DNA of 38,823 nucleotides from NCBI GenBank assembly GCA_035254305.1, contig DATFAS010000172.1, positions 1-38,823 on the forward strand, read 5' to 3'. Both the position numbers and the translations under genes were made by a program. Each line of letters begins with the position of its first letter. Positions within the stretch are counted from its first letter, which is position 1. Under the pieces are notes generated by a model, which worked only from the letters and a program-made list of their open reading frames with translations, had not been told where the DNA came from and searched no databases. The DNA is from DATFAS01 sp035254305 (GTDB taxonomy: Bacteria; Bacillota; Bacilli; Aneurinibacillales; RAOX-1). Of this stretch, positions 1 to 8,900 are shown piece after piece.

Positions 1-1079
1 TAGGCATATCCCTTAGGATAATCCGTTGCCAATACCGCTTGATAGGCTGGCTCTAAATTAACCTCTTGACCTTGCATAGCCCAAAGACAAGGTTTAACAA
101 ACATATCGAAACCAATGAAGCAAGCTCCTGGATTCCCTGACAATCCAAACAATAGCTTATTCTTAATAACACCAACCGAGGTTGGGCTTCCGGGTCTTAA
201 GGCTATTTTATTAAATAGAAGGTTCCCATCCATCTGATGAAAGTAGTCAACCATCACATCATAATCACCGACAGAAACCCCTCCTGTTGTGATCAGAACA
301 TCGAAATGTTCTAAGGAGGAATCGATTAATTCTCGGGTTTGCTCCACATCATCGGAAACTGTTCCAAGTATGACTGGCTCTCCACCCGCTTGGGTAACCT
401 GAGATGCAATCATATAGCTATTGCTATTCCGTATTTTCCCTGGTGCTAATGGTTCCCCAACTTCTACCAATTCACTACCTGTTGATATAATCCCTACTCG
501 AGGCTTTGCATAAACAGGAACTCTCGAATAACCATAGGTTGCAAGTAAAGCTATTTCACCAGGGCCAATAATAGCTCCTTGTTGGATTAATAGCTCTCCT
601 TCCTTAACCTCTTCCCCTATATTGGTAATATTCGAACCAATGTCCACAGCTTTCTTGATAGCGACCATTGCTTGTCCTTCTACCACAAAATCCTCGGTTT
701 GCTCAAAACGAATAACCGTATCGGCACCATCTGGAACAAATGCACCTGTCATAATTCTTATCGCCGTTCCAGGTAGTACAATCTGTGAAGAAACTTTACC
801 ACAAGGAACCGAATCTATGACTTTAAGATGTATGGGTCCCTGGGGTGTGGCAGATTGAATATCCTCTGATCGAACAGCAAACCCATCCATACCTGATCTT
901 CGAAAGGTGGGAAGAGGATGATTACTATAAATATCCTTCGCTATTCTTCTTCCATGTGATTCTAATATGGACACCTCAATCTGCCAGGCAGGTTTGGCTT
1001 GATCCAAGATCATTCGCCGTGCCTCTTGTAGTGACACAGCCGCACGATTAAATCGGTTAAGTTTATCCTGTTTAATCAC
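1..1079 (-). CDS. moeA: Molybdopterin molybdenumtransferase MoeA, cut by the window edge
   Basis: MoeA inserts molybdate into adenylylated molybdopterin to make the Mo cofactor that NarG needs. My translation from the GTG at 1079 gives 359 residues with the family's landmarks: RSGMDGFAV (about residue 63), IMTGAFVPDGADTVI, GIISTGSELVE, IRNSNSYMI, TTGGVSVGDYD and LFGLSGNPGACF. MoeA proteins are usually about 400-430 residues, so the missing part is most of the C-terminal domain beyond the left edge. The GTG start has GGAGG six bases upstream. It overlaps the last codons of nreA1 (GTGATTAA), so the two genes should be translationally coupled. The identification is firm; the 3' end cannot be seen. 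Confidence 0.93.
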   Translation of the reverse strand, partial: MIKQDKLNRFNRAAVSLQEARRMILDQAKPAWQIEVSILESHGRRIAKDIYSNHPLPTFRRSGMDGFAVRSEDIQSATPQGPIHLKVIDSVPCGKVSSQIVLPGTAIRIMTGAFVPDGADTVIRFEQTEDFVVEGQAMVAIKKAVDIGSNITNIGEEVKEGELLIQQGAIIGPGEIALLATYGYSRVPVYAKPRVGIISTGSELVEVGEPLAPGKIRNSNSYMIASQVTQAGGEPVILGTVSDDVEQTRELIDSSLEHFDVLITTGGVSVGDYDVMVDYFHQMDGNLLFNKIALRPGSPTSVGVIKNKLLFGLSGNPGACFIGFDMFVKPCLWAMQGQEVNLEPAYQAVLATDYPKGYA

Positions 1080-1548
1080 GTAAACCTCCATTAAATACTA
1101 CTTTTATAATTGGATCATTCTGCTGTAGCATAGATCCTAATTGCTCAGCTACACTCCCAATTAACTCAACGGTATCCCGGTCAAATTCTCTATTCACCCT
1201 GCATCCTACAAGTAAAACTCCCATTACCTGTTCATTTATTTTAACTGGAACGCCAATAGCCGATTTCAGGTCTTCCGCAAGCAATATGGGGTATTCACAA
1301 GCATTTTCCTTTATTTCAGGCGAGAAATTATTAATCATAACAGGTCTTACTGTTCGTATCACACTTCCCGCTATTCCTCTTTCAAAACGAAGTAGGATTC
1401 TTTTATATCGATTACTACGATTTCCCGAAGCACATTTCCACCGAATGATTGAATCGTGATCTTGCCAGGCAAGAGCTGCAAAATCTGCAGATGTCAACCT
1501 CCTAAGCTCGGTTAGACCCACTTCAAGATCCCTAACCAGATTGCTCAT
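1072..1548 (-). CDS. nreA: NreA-like GAF-domain nitrate sensor, copy 1
   Basis: This is a single GAF domain of 158 residues. NreA of staphylococci binds nitrate and restrains the NreB kinase when nitrate is absent; the same role is inferred here. Conserved stretches are ADFAALAW (21-28), SGNRSNRYKRI (41-51), GIAG (58-61), EYPILLAE (85-92) and VMGVLLVGCR, all shared with copy 2 at 24150-24635. I prefer the ATG at 1548 over the one at 1575. It follows GGGGGGAAGC, its product aligns with the start of copy 2, and the predicted transcript start (about 1584) would leave almost no leader for the upstream ATG. It is unusual in being followed by moeA rather than by nreB/nreC. It has its own promoter and NreC-type box, separated from the nar1 operon by a terminator. 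Confidence 0.85.
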   Translation of the reverse strand: MSNLVRDLEVGLTELRRLTSADFAALAWQDHDSIIRWKCASGNRSNRYKRILLRFERGIAGSVIRTVRPVMINNFSPEIKENACEYPILLAEDLKSAIGVPVKINEQVMGVLLVGCRVNREFDRDTVELIGSVAEQLGSMLQQNDPIIKVVFNGGLRD

Positions 1549-1590
1549 GCTTCCCCCCATAGTACAAATAATCATTCATCCCTCTTTACA

Positions 1591-1635
1591 AGTCTAAAGG
1601 AAAGTATACTAAATTGATATAGGGGAAATCCCGTA
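1591..1635 (-). promoter_or_regulatory. Candidate NreC-activated promoter of nreA1-moeA
   Basis: The palindrome TAGGGGAAATCCCGTA (1620-1635) has the GGG-N4-CCC core of staphylococcal NreC sites. Its centre (1627.5) lies 31.5 bp from the first base of TAGACT (1596-1591), a possible -10. A second possible hexamer, TATACT (1608-1603), sits closer. The 31.5 bp distance is the same as at the two narG promoters and at narK3. No good -35 is present, as expected for an activator-dependent promoter. Function is inferred. Confidence 0.55.
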
Positions 1636-1660
1636 TTTTCATTTAGGTATATAGAATAAT

Positions 1661-1693
1661 GAAGAAAAGAATCCCCTCATATAAGGGATTCTT
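1661..1693 (-). terminator. Rho-independent terminator of the nar1 operon
   Basis: A perfect 9-bp stem (AAGAATCCC at 1667-1675 with GGGATTCTT at 1685-1693) is followed on the minus strand by a T-rich stretch (TTTCTTC). It lies four bases past the stop of the narK-PAS gene and separates it from nreA1. Confidence 0.75.
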
Positions 1694-1696
1694 CTA

Positions 1697-3223
1697 CTAT
1701 CCTACGTTTTCATTATCATTATTATACTTTTTATGGTGAGTTAAATCACTAAACATAGCCACATAATGGGTTGCTTCACCTAATTCATTCATAATGGAAC
1801 TAATCGTTAACCATTCTAAGTAAACTTCCCCATTCTTCCTGCGATTCCAAATTTGACCTTGCCAATAGCCTCGTTCTTTCATACTTTCCCACAGATTACT
1901 GTAAAATTGTTGATCATGTTTTCCCGATTTAAGGATTTGAGGTGTTTTATTAAGTGCCTCACTTTCGGAATAACCTGTTACCTGTGTGAATGCTGGATTC
2001 ACCGATTGGATGATACCATTCGTATCGGTTACCATAATTCCTTCGGAGGTGTTCTGAACAATATTGTATGCTAATTGTAATTTCTCCTGATAGTACATCC
2101 ACATCACAAGGATTAAACTAGCTAAAGCTACTTCAGACAAGGCCATGAAACCAATGGAATAATGGCCAGTAATAGTAAACAATAGAGTTAGTATAATTGG
2201 TGGGAAGAATCCCCCCAGTCCCCCCATAGCAGCAACCAATCCGTTTGCAATTCCTGCCTGCTTCGAAAAGTAAAGGGGTACTAATTTAAAGATAGCTCCA
2301 TTACCAACACCGCCACAGAAAGCAATTGTCAAACATCCTAATGTATAGAGAGGCATGTTAGGTAGGAAAGAAAGCAAGACCCCAGCAAAGGTCAATCCAA
2401 AGAATACAAACATTAACACCTTATAGGGATTCCACCGATCACTCATCCAACCCCCGACAGGGCGGACCAATGTCGCTAGGATGATAAACCCTGCTGTTCT
2501 AAAGCCAGCGTCTACTTTATCTAAGTTGAAATGGGCAACAAGAAAACTAGGAAGATACATCGTTAAAGCAACGAATGAACCAAAGGTAATAAAGTAGAAA
2601 ATACATAGAAACCAAAGCTTCTGATCTTTATATACACTTCTTAATTGTTCATTAATCGAAACTTTAATCTTAGGCTCTTGTTTATCCCCCAAGAACCAGT
2701 TCAATAAAGCAAAAGCAATTAAGATAATAATATAGAGCTTAACGGTCAGGTTCCAACCGAATTTATTAGCTAATAGAGGAGCAAAAAAAGCTGTTAATGC
2801 TGTCCCAATATTTCCAACCCCATAAAGTCCATTCACAAATCCATGGCGTTCTTTTGGAAAATATTTAGGTAAAGAGGTGACACCAACTGAAAAGACTGAC
2901 CCACTTATCCCCAGCAATAAACCTCCAATAAGTAAGTCTATAAAAGTCGTTGATATACTAATATAAAAAACAGGGACAATAAGTAGAAGGAAACTGATAA
3001 CAAACATGATTCTTGCTCCGAACCGGTTGGTAAAATAACCAACCGGAATTCGAAGAAGTGAGCCTAGTATAACTGGAATAGCTGTAATCAGCGCAATCTG
3101 TCCCGTCGTTAGCTGAATACTCTCCTTGATAAAAGGCATTAAAGAGGATAGAATAACCCAATTAGTAAAGGCAGCTAAGAAACTAGCCGTTTGTAAAGGA
3201 ACTTGCCATTTATTTACCTTCAT
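1697..3223 (-). CDS. narK: NarK-type nitrate/nitrite transporter fused to a C-terminal PAS domain
   Basis: Residues 1-385 form a 12-helix major facilitator of the NarK family. Signs are the arginine in LLRIPVGYFTNR (R58), VRPVGGWMSDR in the second half, and the glycine-rich AAMGGLGGFFPP motif. NarK proteins import nitrate or exchange it for nitrite. Unusually, residues about 390-500 are a PAS domain (NTSEGIMVTDTNG, NPAFTQVTGYSESEAL, WQGQIWNRRKNGEVYLEW, AMFSDLTHHKK). It resembles those that precede GGDEF modules, but the protein stops right after it with no output domain. The start is the ATG at 3223, six bases after GAGGTGA; a GTG at 3232 overlapping the narI1 stop is less likely. It is the last gene of narGHJIK. 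The transporter assignment is firm; the role of the PAS part (sensing, partner binding) is unknown. Confidence 0.9.
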   Translation of the reverse strand: MKVNKWQVPLQTASFLAAFTNWVILSSLMPFIKESIQLTTGQIALITAIPVILGSLLRIPVGYFTNRFGARIMFVISFLLLIVPVFYISISTTFIDLLIGGLLLGISGSVFSVGVTSLPKYFPKERHGFVNGLYGVGNIGTALTAFFAPLLANKFGWNLTVKLYIIILIAFALLNWFLGDKQEPKIKVSINEQLRSVYKDQKLWFLCIFYFITFGSFVALTMYLPSFLVAHFNLDKVDAGFRTAGFIILATLVRPVGGWMSDRWNPYKVLMFVFFGLTFAGVLLSFLPNMPLYTLGCLTIAFCGGVGNGAIFKLVPLYFSKQAGIANGLVAAMGGLGGFFPPIILTLLFTITGHYSIGFMALSEVALASLILVMWMYYQEKLQLAYNIVQNTSEGIMVTDTNGIIQSVNPAFTQVTGYSESEALNKTPQILKSGKHDQQFYSNLWESMKERGYWQGQIWNRRKNGEVYLEWLTISSIMNELGEATHYVAMFSDLTHHKKYNNDNENVG

Positions 3224-3228
3224 GAAAG

Positions 3229-3918
3229 TCACCTCGAATTAGGAACACGTTTCCGATAAACTACGTAACTACGGCTTAGATACGTAAGTGGTACACTAAA
3301 AATATGAACCAATCTAGTAAATGGGAACACTGCAAATAACGAGATAGCTGCAACGATATGAATCTTAAATCCTACTGGTACATGCTGCATAAGACTAGGA
3401 TCTGGTGTTAGAGTGAGGATCCCTCGAATCCAAGGTCCAATCGTTGTGCGATAATCAAACTCCTCAAATAGTGCATTCCCTGTTGTAGCCAACATTCCCG
3501 TTAGAACAACCACGGTTAATAAAAGTAAGGCAACAATATCTCCTGTACTACTTGTCATACGAATCCTTGATACACTAAAGCGACGATAGACTAGAATCAA
3601 AACCCCAATTACTGTTGCAATCCCTGCAACTCCACCACCACCAAGTGCCCCCATATGATATAGTTCATCGGAAACACCTAATGTATGATAGGCCCCTATT
3701 GGAATTAACAATCCTGCCACATGACCAAAGAAAACACAAATAATTCCCCAGTGAAAAAGGGTACTTCCCCACTTCAATAATCGTTTTTCGAGTAATTCAC
3801 TTGATTTAGACGTCCAACCATATTGATCCGTATTAAATCGATAGAATAAGCCGACTAATAATATTGTTAATACTAAGTAGGGAAAAATCAGCCATAGAAA
3901 TTGTTCTCCTGTGTTCAA
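3229..3918 (-). CDS. narI: Respiratory nitrate reductase gamma subunit NarI, copy 1
   Basis: NarI is the membrane cytochrome b that takes electrons from menaquinol and passes them to NarH. The 229-residue protein has five hydrophobic segments. Its haem-ligand histidines fall at 56, 66, 187 and 205, the same numbering as in E. coli NarI (FHWGIICVFFGH and HIVAAISLFAVFPFTRLVH). The start is a TTG at 3918, one base after the narJ1 stop, with AAAGGGGG upstream. The longer frame from 3954 would add a basic N-terminus that NarI2 lacks. It is followed directly by narK-PAS, whose ribosome binding site overlaps the narI1 stop. Confidence 0.94.
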   Translation of the reverse strand: MNTGEQFLWLIFPYLVLTILLVGLFYRFNTDQYGWTSKSSELLEKRLLKWGSTLFHWGIICVFFGHVAGLLIPIGAYHTLGVSDELYHMGALGGGGVAGIATVIGVLILVYRRFSVSRIRMTSSTGDIVALLLLTVVVLTGMLATTGNALFEEFDYRTTIGPWIRGILTLTPDPSLMQHVPVGFKIHIVAAISLFAVFPFTRLVHIFSVPLTYLSRSYVVYRKRVPNSR

Positions 3919-3919
3919 C

Positions 3920-4471
3920 CTAATTAACCCCCTTTTCCATAGCCCCCACGCCAAGTTCTTGAAGTAGAACTATAGCTGCGGATAGGATATGAGTATATGG
4001 ACTTTCTACTTTTAGTAATTCATCGCGAACCACAATGATTGCGGATAGATACTTTGCTACGGTTTGTTTAATTAACTCAGGATTTGCCATACTGCAAAAT
4101 TCTAGCATGACAGGCAAATAATCAGATAGTTCATTATCATCTAGTAAAAAGTAACCCGCTTTTGCATAGTTTTGCTTCAATTCTAGAAGAGCAGGGCCTC
4201 GTTCCCGTTCTTCTCCTAACTCTGCATAGGTAATATACAAATTGGTTTTCTTACCGAAATCAAAGGTCTGTACGTAGGCTGCACATAACTCCTCATCAGT
4301 CTTTGCTTCAACAGCTTTAAAAAATTCAAGCAAATCTTTTGTTTCATCGGAAGGTTCATATCCCTCAATGGCTTGATGATATTCCTCTAATTCTTGTCTA
4401 AAACCCTGTGTTGGGTATTCTAGTAATCTTGAGCAAACTAGAAGTAGATCCTGAATATAACCTACACCCAT
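3920..4471 (-). CDS. narJ: Nitrate reductase assembly chaperone NarJ, copy 1
   Basis: NarJ is a cytoplasmic chaperone of the TorD/DmsD type that holds NarG until the Mo cofactor is in and then helps it dock to NarI. The 183-residue protein has the family pattern: LLEYP near the start, YVQTFDFGKKTNLYITY in the middle, ERERGPALLELKQNYAKAGY, then ELSDYLPVMLEF. The ATG at 4471 overlaps the narH1 stop (TAATG) and has GGGGGTGG in front, so I prefer it over the frame beginning at 4501. It is weakly similar overall to NarJ2 but collinear with it. Confidence 0.9.
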   Translation of the reverse strand: MGVGYIQDLLLVCSRLLEYPTQGFRQELEEYHQAIEGYEPSDETKDLLEFFKAVEAKTDEELCAAYVQTFDFGKKTNLYITYAELGEERERGPALLELKQNYAKAGYFLLDDNELSDYLPVMLEFCSMANPELIKQTVAKYLSAIIVVRDELLKVESPYTHILSAAIVLLQELGVGAMEKGVN

Positions 4472-5958
4472 TAACGTCCACCCCCAGAGAATACCCCGCA
4501 TGCTCCAGGACCTCCTGCAAAATCTAATCCGCAGCTTCCTTGTTCTGTCAATAGATCACTAACCTGTTCCCGGTGAGCAGGTGGGATCACAAAGCGATCA
4601 TTGTATTTAGCAATGGCTAGCAAGCGATACATAGCTTCTACCTGCTCCTTAGATAAGCCAATGTCGTCTAGTAATTGTTGTTTTGGCTCTCTACCAAGCT
4701 TAACGGATCTCATATGCATTCTCATAATCGCCATCTTCTTTAAAACTTTACGAATAACTGTCGTATCTCCCGCAGTCAATAAATTAGCAAGGTATTGAAT
4801 CGGAATACGCATCTGATCGATAGCAGGGAAAATATCTTCAGGATTCTCTCCACTTCCCTGTCCCTCAAATAGGTTCATAATTGGGCTAAGTGGCGGAACA
4901 TACCATACCATAGGCAATGTCCGGTATTCAGGGTGAATAGGTAAAGCTATTTTCCAATCAATGGCCATTTTATAAACAGGTGATTTCTGTGCGGCTTCAA
5001 TCCAATCTTCTGGAATTCCATCTAATCTTGCTTGGGCAATCACTGCTGGATCATTTGGATCTAGAAATACACTAAGTTGAGATTCATATAAGTCCTTCTC
5101 ATTCGGCACAGATGCTGCTTCTTGCACACGATCTGCATCATAGAGCATAAGACCGATGTAACGTATACGTCCTACACAAGTCTCAGAACAAATTGTTGGC
5201 ATTCCTGCTTCGATTCTGGGATAGCATAGTGTACATTTCTCTGCCTTATTGGTTTCCCAGTTGAAATAGACCTTCTTATACGGACAGCTCGATACACAGA
5301 ATCTCCATGCTCTACATGCCTCTTGGTCGACAAGAACAATACCGTCCTCATCTCTTTTATACATAGCACCTGATGGGCAAGAAGAAACACAAGCTGGATT
5401 TAAACAGTGCTCACATATACGTGGCAAATACATCATAAATGCCTGTTCGAATTCCATTTTGATTGATTCTTCTATGCCTTTCATATTGGAATCTTGAGGT
5501 CCTGTGACATGGGCACCCGCGAGGTCATCCTCCCAGTTAGGCCCCCACTCGATTTTCTCCATGTATTCCCCTGTAATGGCTGATTTCGGTCTAGCTACAG
5601 GCTGGAATTTCTTCTCAGGGCTGTTCGTCAGCTTCTCATAATCATAGGTCCATGGTTCGTAATATTCATCAATGGTTAATTGATCAGGGTTGTAGAAGAT
5701 GTTCGCTAATTTGCTTGCTCGGTTCCCCGAACGCAGCTCTAGTTTGCCATTCTTTAGAACCCATCCTCCCTTATGCTTCTCCTGATCCTCCCACTGCTTG
5801 GGATAACCGATGCCTGGCTTTGTTTCTACGTTATTGAAGTACATGTACTCTGCCCCACGGCGGTTTGTCCATGTATTTTTACAGGTCACACTACAAGTAT
5901 GGCACCCAATACACTTATCTAGATTCATTACCATTGCTACTTGTGCTTTAATCTTCAA
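4471..5958 (-). CDS. narH: Respiratory nitrate reductase beta subunit NarH, copy 1
   Basis: NarH carries four iron-sulphur clusters and wires NarI haems to NarG on the cytoplasmic side. Cysteines 16, 19, 22 and 26 (CIGCHTCSVTC) match E. coli numbering. Further groups are CEHCLNPACVSSCPSG, CRAWRFCVSSCP (Trp in place of a Cys, as expected for the 3Fe-4S cluster) and CTLCYPRIEAG...CSETC. The 495-residue length is normal. In the third group CRGW, usual in the family and present in NarH2, reads CRAW. The start is TTG at 5958, inside the last codons of narG1, with GGGAGG nine bases upstream; narH2 uses the same unusual arrangement. Confidence 0.95.
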   Translation of the reverse strand: MKIKAQVAMVMNLDKCIGCHTCSVTCKNTWTNRRGAEYMYFNNVETKPGIGYPKQWEDQEKHKGGWVLKNGKLELRSGNRASKLANIFYNPDQLTIDEYYEPWTYDYEKLTNSPEKKFQPVARPKSAITGEYMEKIEWGPNWEDDLAGAHVTGPQDSNMKGIEESIKMEFEQAFMMYLPRICEHCLNPACVSSCPSGAMYKRDEDGIVLVDQEACRAWRFCVSSCPYKKVYFNWETNKAEKCTLCYPRIEAGMPTICSETCVGRIRYIGLMLYDADRVQEAASVPNEKDLYESQLSVFLDPNDPAVIAQARLDGIPEDWIEAAQKSPVYKMAIDWKIALPIHPEYRTLPMVWYVPPLSPIMNLFEGQGSGENPEDIFPAIDQMRIPIQYLANLLTAGDTTVIRKVLKKMAIMRMHMRSVKLGREPKQQLLDDIGLSKEQVEAMYRLLAIAKYNDRFVIPPAHREQVSDLLTEQGSCGLDFAGGPGACGVFSGGGR

Positions 5959-8900
5959 GCCAATCGACCTCCCGAAGCTTTCGAATCATGACATTTAGGT
6001 CTCTTTGATTTCCCGTTGGTCCATAATAATTAAATCCAAAGCTTAATTGAGCATAACCGCCGATCATATGCGTCGGCTTCACATGAATTTTCGTAGGACT
6101 GTTGTGTGTTCCTCCACGATTTTCAGTCAATCCCGTTCCTGGCACGTTAATATGACGATCCTGTGCATGGTACATGAAGGCAATCCCTCTAGGAATACGG
6201 TGTGTGACAACGGCACGAGCTACAACTACACCATTACGGTTAAAGCATTCAATCCAATCATTATCCACGATGTCAGCATCTGCAGCGTCATCTTTATTCA
6301 TCCAAATCGTAGGCCCACCCCTAAACAAGGTCAGCATAGGTAGCGAATCATAGTATGTACTATGGATTGACCACTTACTGTGTGGAGTCAAGTAGTTAAG
6401 CATAACTTCCTTGCCTTCTACCTTCGGACGCTTACTCGACGGATGGAAAGGAGTATGTTTAAGAATTGGTTTATAAGTAGCTAAATTCTCTCCGAATTCT
6501 GCAATCATCTCATGATCAACAAAATAATGCTGACGGCCTGTCAATGTTCTCCATGGTATTCTCTTCTCTACATTCGTAGTGAATGGAGAATATCTCCGCC
6601 CGCCTGTTTCAGATCCACTGAAAGCTGGAGACGTGATAACAGACTTAGGTCGACTCGTAATTTCATCAAACGTGAAACATTCTTCTGCACGTTCTTCTGC
6701 TAGGTCTTTCAAATGAAGATTTGTCTTCTTCTCTAATGATTCCCATGCCTTCACAGCCATCTTTCCGTTCGTTGTGGAGGATAAGGTGAGAATAGCCTCT
6801 GCTACATTACGATCTGTATTAATGTTAGGACAGCCATCCGAAATTCCTGCTGCACTTACAGTTCCTAAAGTTTTCTTCAGCTTTTCATACTCGTCAGCAG
6901 CTGACCAAGCAATTCCTTTCGTTCCATAAGGTTTTTCTTTTACAGACGGTCCGAGTGAAATCATTTTTTCGTAGACAGAACTATAATCTCTCTCTACAAC
7001 TTGGATCTTAGGCATTGTTACACCTGGAATCGGTTCAATCTCACCTTTGCTCCAGTCAAGGATCTTACCATGAGGTTGAGCTAGCTCATCTGGTGTATCG
7101 TGTAAAAGCGGTGTTGCTACCACATCGTATTGTGGTCCATCAAATTGTGTTTTGGCCATTTCTGAGAAGGCCTTAGCTATTGCTTTGAACGTTTCCCAAT
7201 CTGATTTGGATTCCCACTGTGCTCCAACTGCTGGATTGAATGGATGTACAAAAGGATGCATATCCGTACTGCTTAAGTCAGTCTTCTCATACCAAGTAGC
7301 AGCAGGTAAAACAATGTCAGAATAAAGAGCTGTACCTGCCATCCGGAAGTCCATATCAACCATTAGATCAAGCTTTCCTTCTGGAATGTCTTCTGTCCAT
7401 TCAACTTCATCAGGACGAAGGCTTACATCATCATCATTAAGCAATCCATTCTGTGCTCCAAGTAGGTGTTTTAAGAAATACTCGTGGCCTTTTCCAGAAC
7501 TTGAAATGAGGTTCGCACGCCATACAAAGAGGACTCTTGGGAAATTCTCTGGTTGATCTGGTTGTTCAATAGAAAATTTAAGGTCTCTGCTCTTCAATTG
7601 TTGGGCGATATACTTCCCTACTTCTTCTGGTGATTTCGAGCCGTGTTCTTTTGCTTCTTGGTATAGATTCAACGAGTTTTTATTAAATTGCGGATAAGAC
7701 GGAAGCCATCCTAGACGTGCCGCAAGTACGTTATAGTCAGCAGGGTGTTGATACTTCGCTTTCTTTGCCACTGGTGAGATCAAATCATCAACCGATGTTT
7801 CTTCATATCGCCACTGATCTGTAGCAAAATAAAAGAAGGAAGTACCATTCTGAGTACGCGGTGGTACGGTCCAGTCCCGTGCAAAGGCAATAGTGTTCCA
7901 GCCTTCTGCAGGACGGAGCTTTTCTTGACCAACATAATGAGCCCAACCGCCACCATTCACCCCTTGGGAACCGGTTAGCAGGACAAGGTTCAAGATCGCA
8001 CGGTAGATGACATCTGAGTGATACCAGTGGTTAATTCCTGCTCCCATAATGATCATAGATTTCCCGTTGGTATCCACAGCATTTTGAGCAAATTCACGAG
8101 CAATTTGTAGAACAGATTCACGTTTTACTCCTGTAATCGCCTCTTGCCATGCAGGTGTAAATGGTTGTAATTCGTCATAGCTCTTCGCTAAATTGTCGCC
8201 TAAATCACGATCAACACCATAGTTAGCCAACATTAAATCATAAACTGTAGTCACATAATGGACTTGACCATTCGTTTCCACTCTCTTCACTGGAATAGAA
8301 CGTGTAAGAATTTGACGTCCATGATCATCAAAATATGGAAGTTTAACGCTTACGATTTCATCTTCGACACCAAGCAAAGTAAGACGAGGATTAATCTTTT
8401 CTCCTGTATCCACATCTTCCATCTTCAGATTCCATCTACCGTCTTCTCCCCAACGGAAACCAAGACTTCCTGTTGGAATCGAAAGATTATTTGTTTCGTC
8501 GTTCCAAACCACTGTTTTCCATTGAGCATTATTCATTTCTCTTCCTAGATCACTAGCAAGGAAGAAACGATCCACAACAAATCCATCACCCTCAGATTTC
8601 AAGGAAATTAAGAATGGAAAATCAGTGTTCTCCTTTGCATAATCTACAAAATAAGGAATGGGGTTTTTAAGATAAAATTCCTTCAAAATGACATGCCCCA
8701 TAGCCATAGCTAAGGCACCATCTGTTCCAGGCTTAACAGACATCCAAGTATCTGCAAACTTAACAAATTCGGCATAGTCAGGACTAATGGAGACAACCTT
8801 CGTACCTTGATATCTCGCTTCTGTCATGAAGTGCGCATCAGGTGTTCTAGTCATAGGAAGGTTAGATCCCCAAACTAATAAATATCCAGAATTATACCAG

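Noticed and set aside
622..1051. Two plus-strand frames opposite moeA
   Set aside because: They are antisense to a strongly conserved gene and have no family features or ribosome binding sites.
3919..3954. Longer narI1 start at TTG 3954
   Set aside because: It would lie inside narJ1 with no clear ribosome binding site; the start at 3918 gives E. coli histidine numbering.
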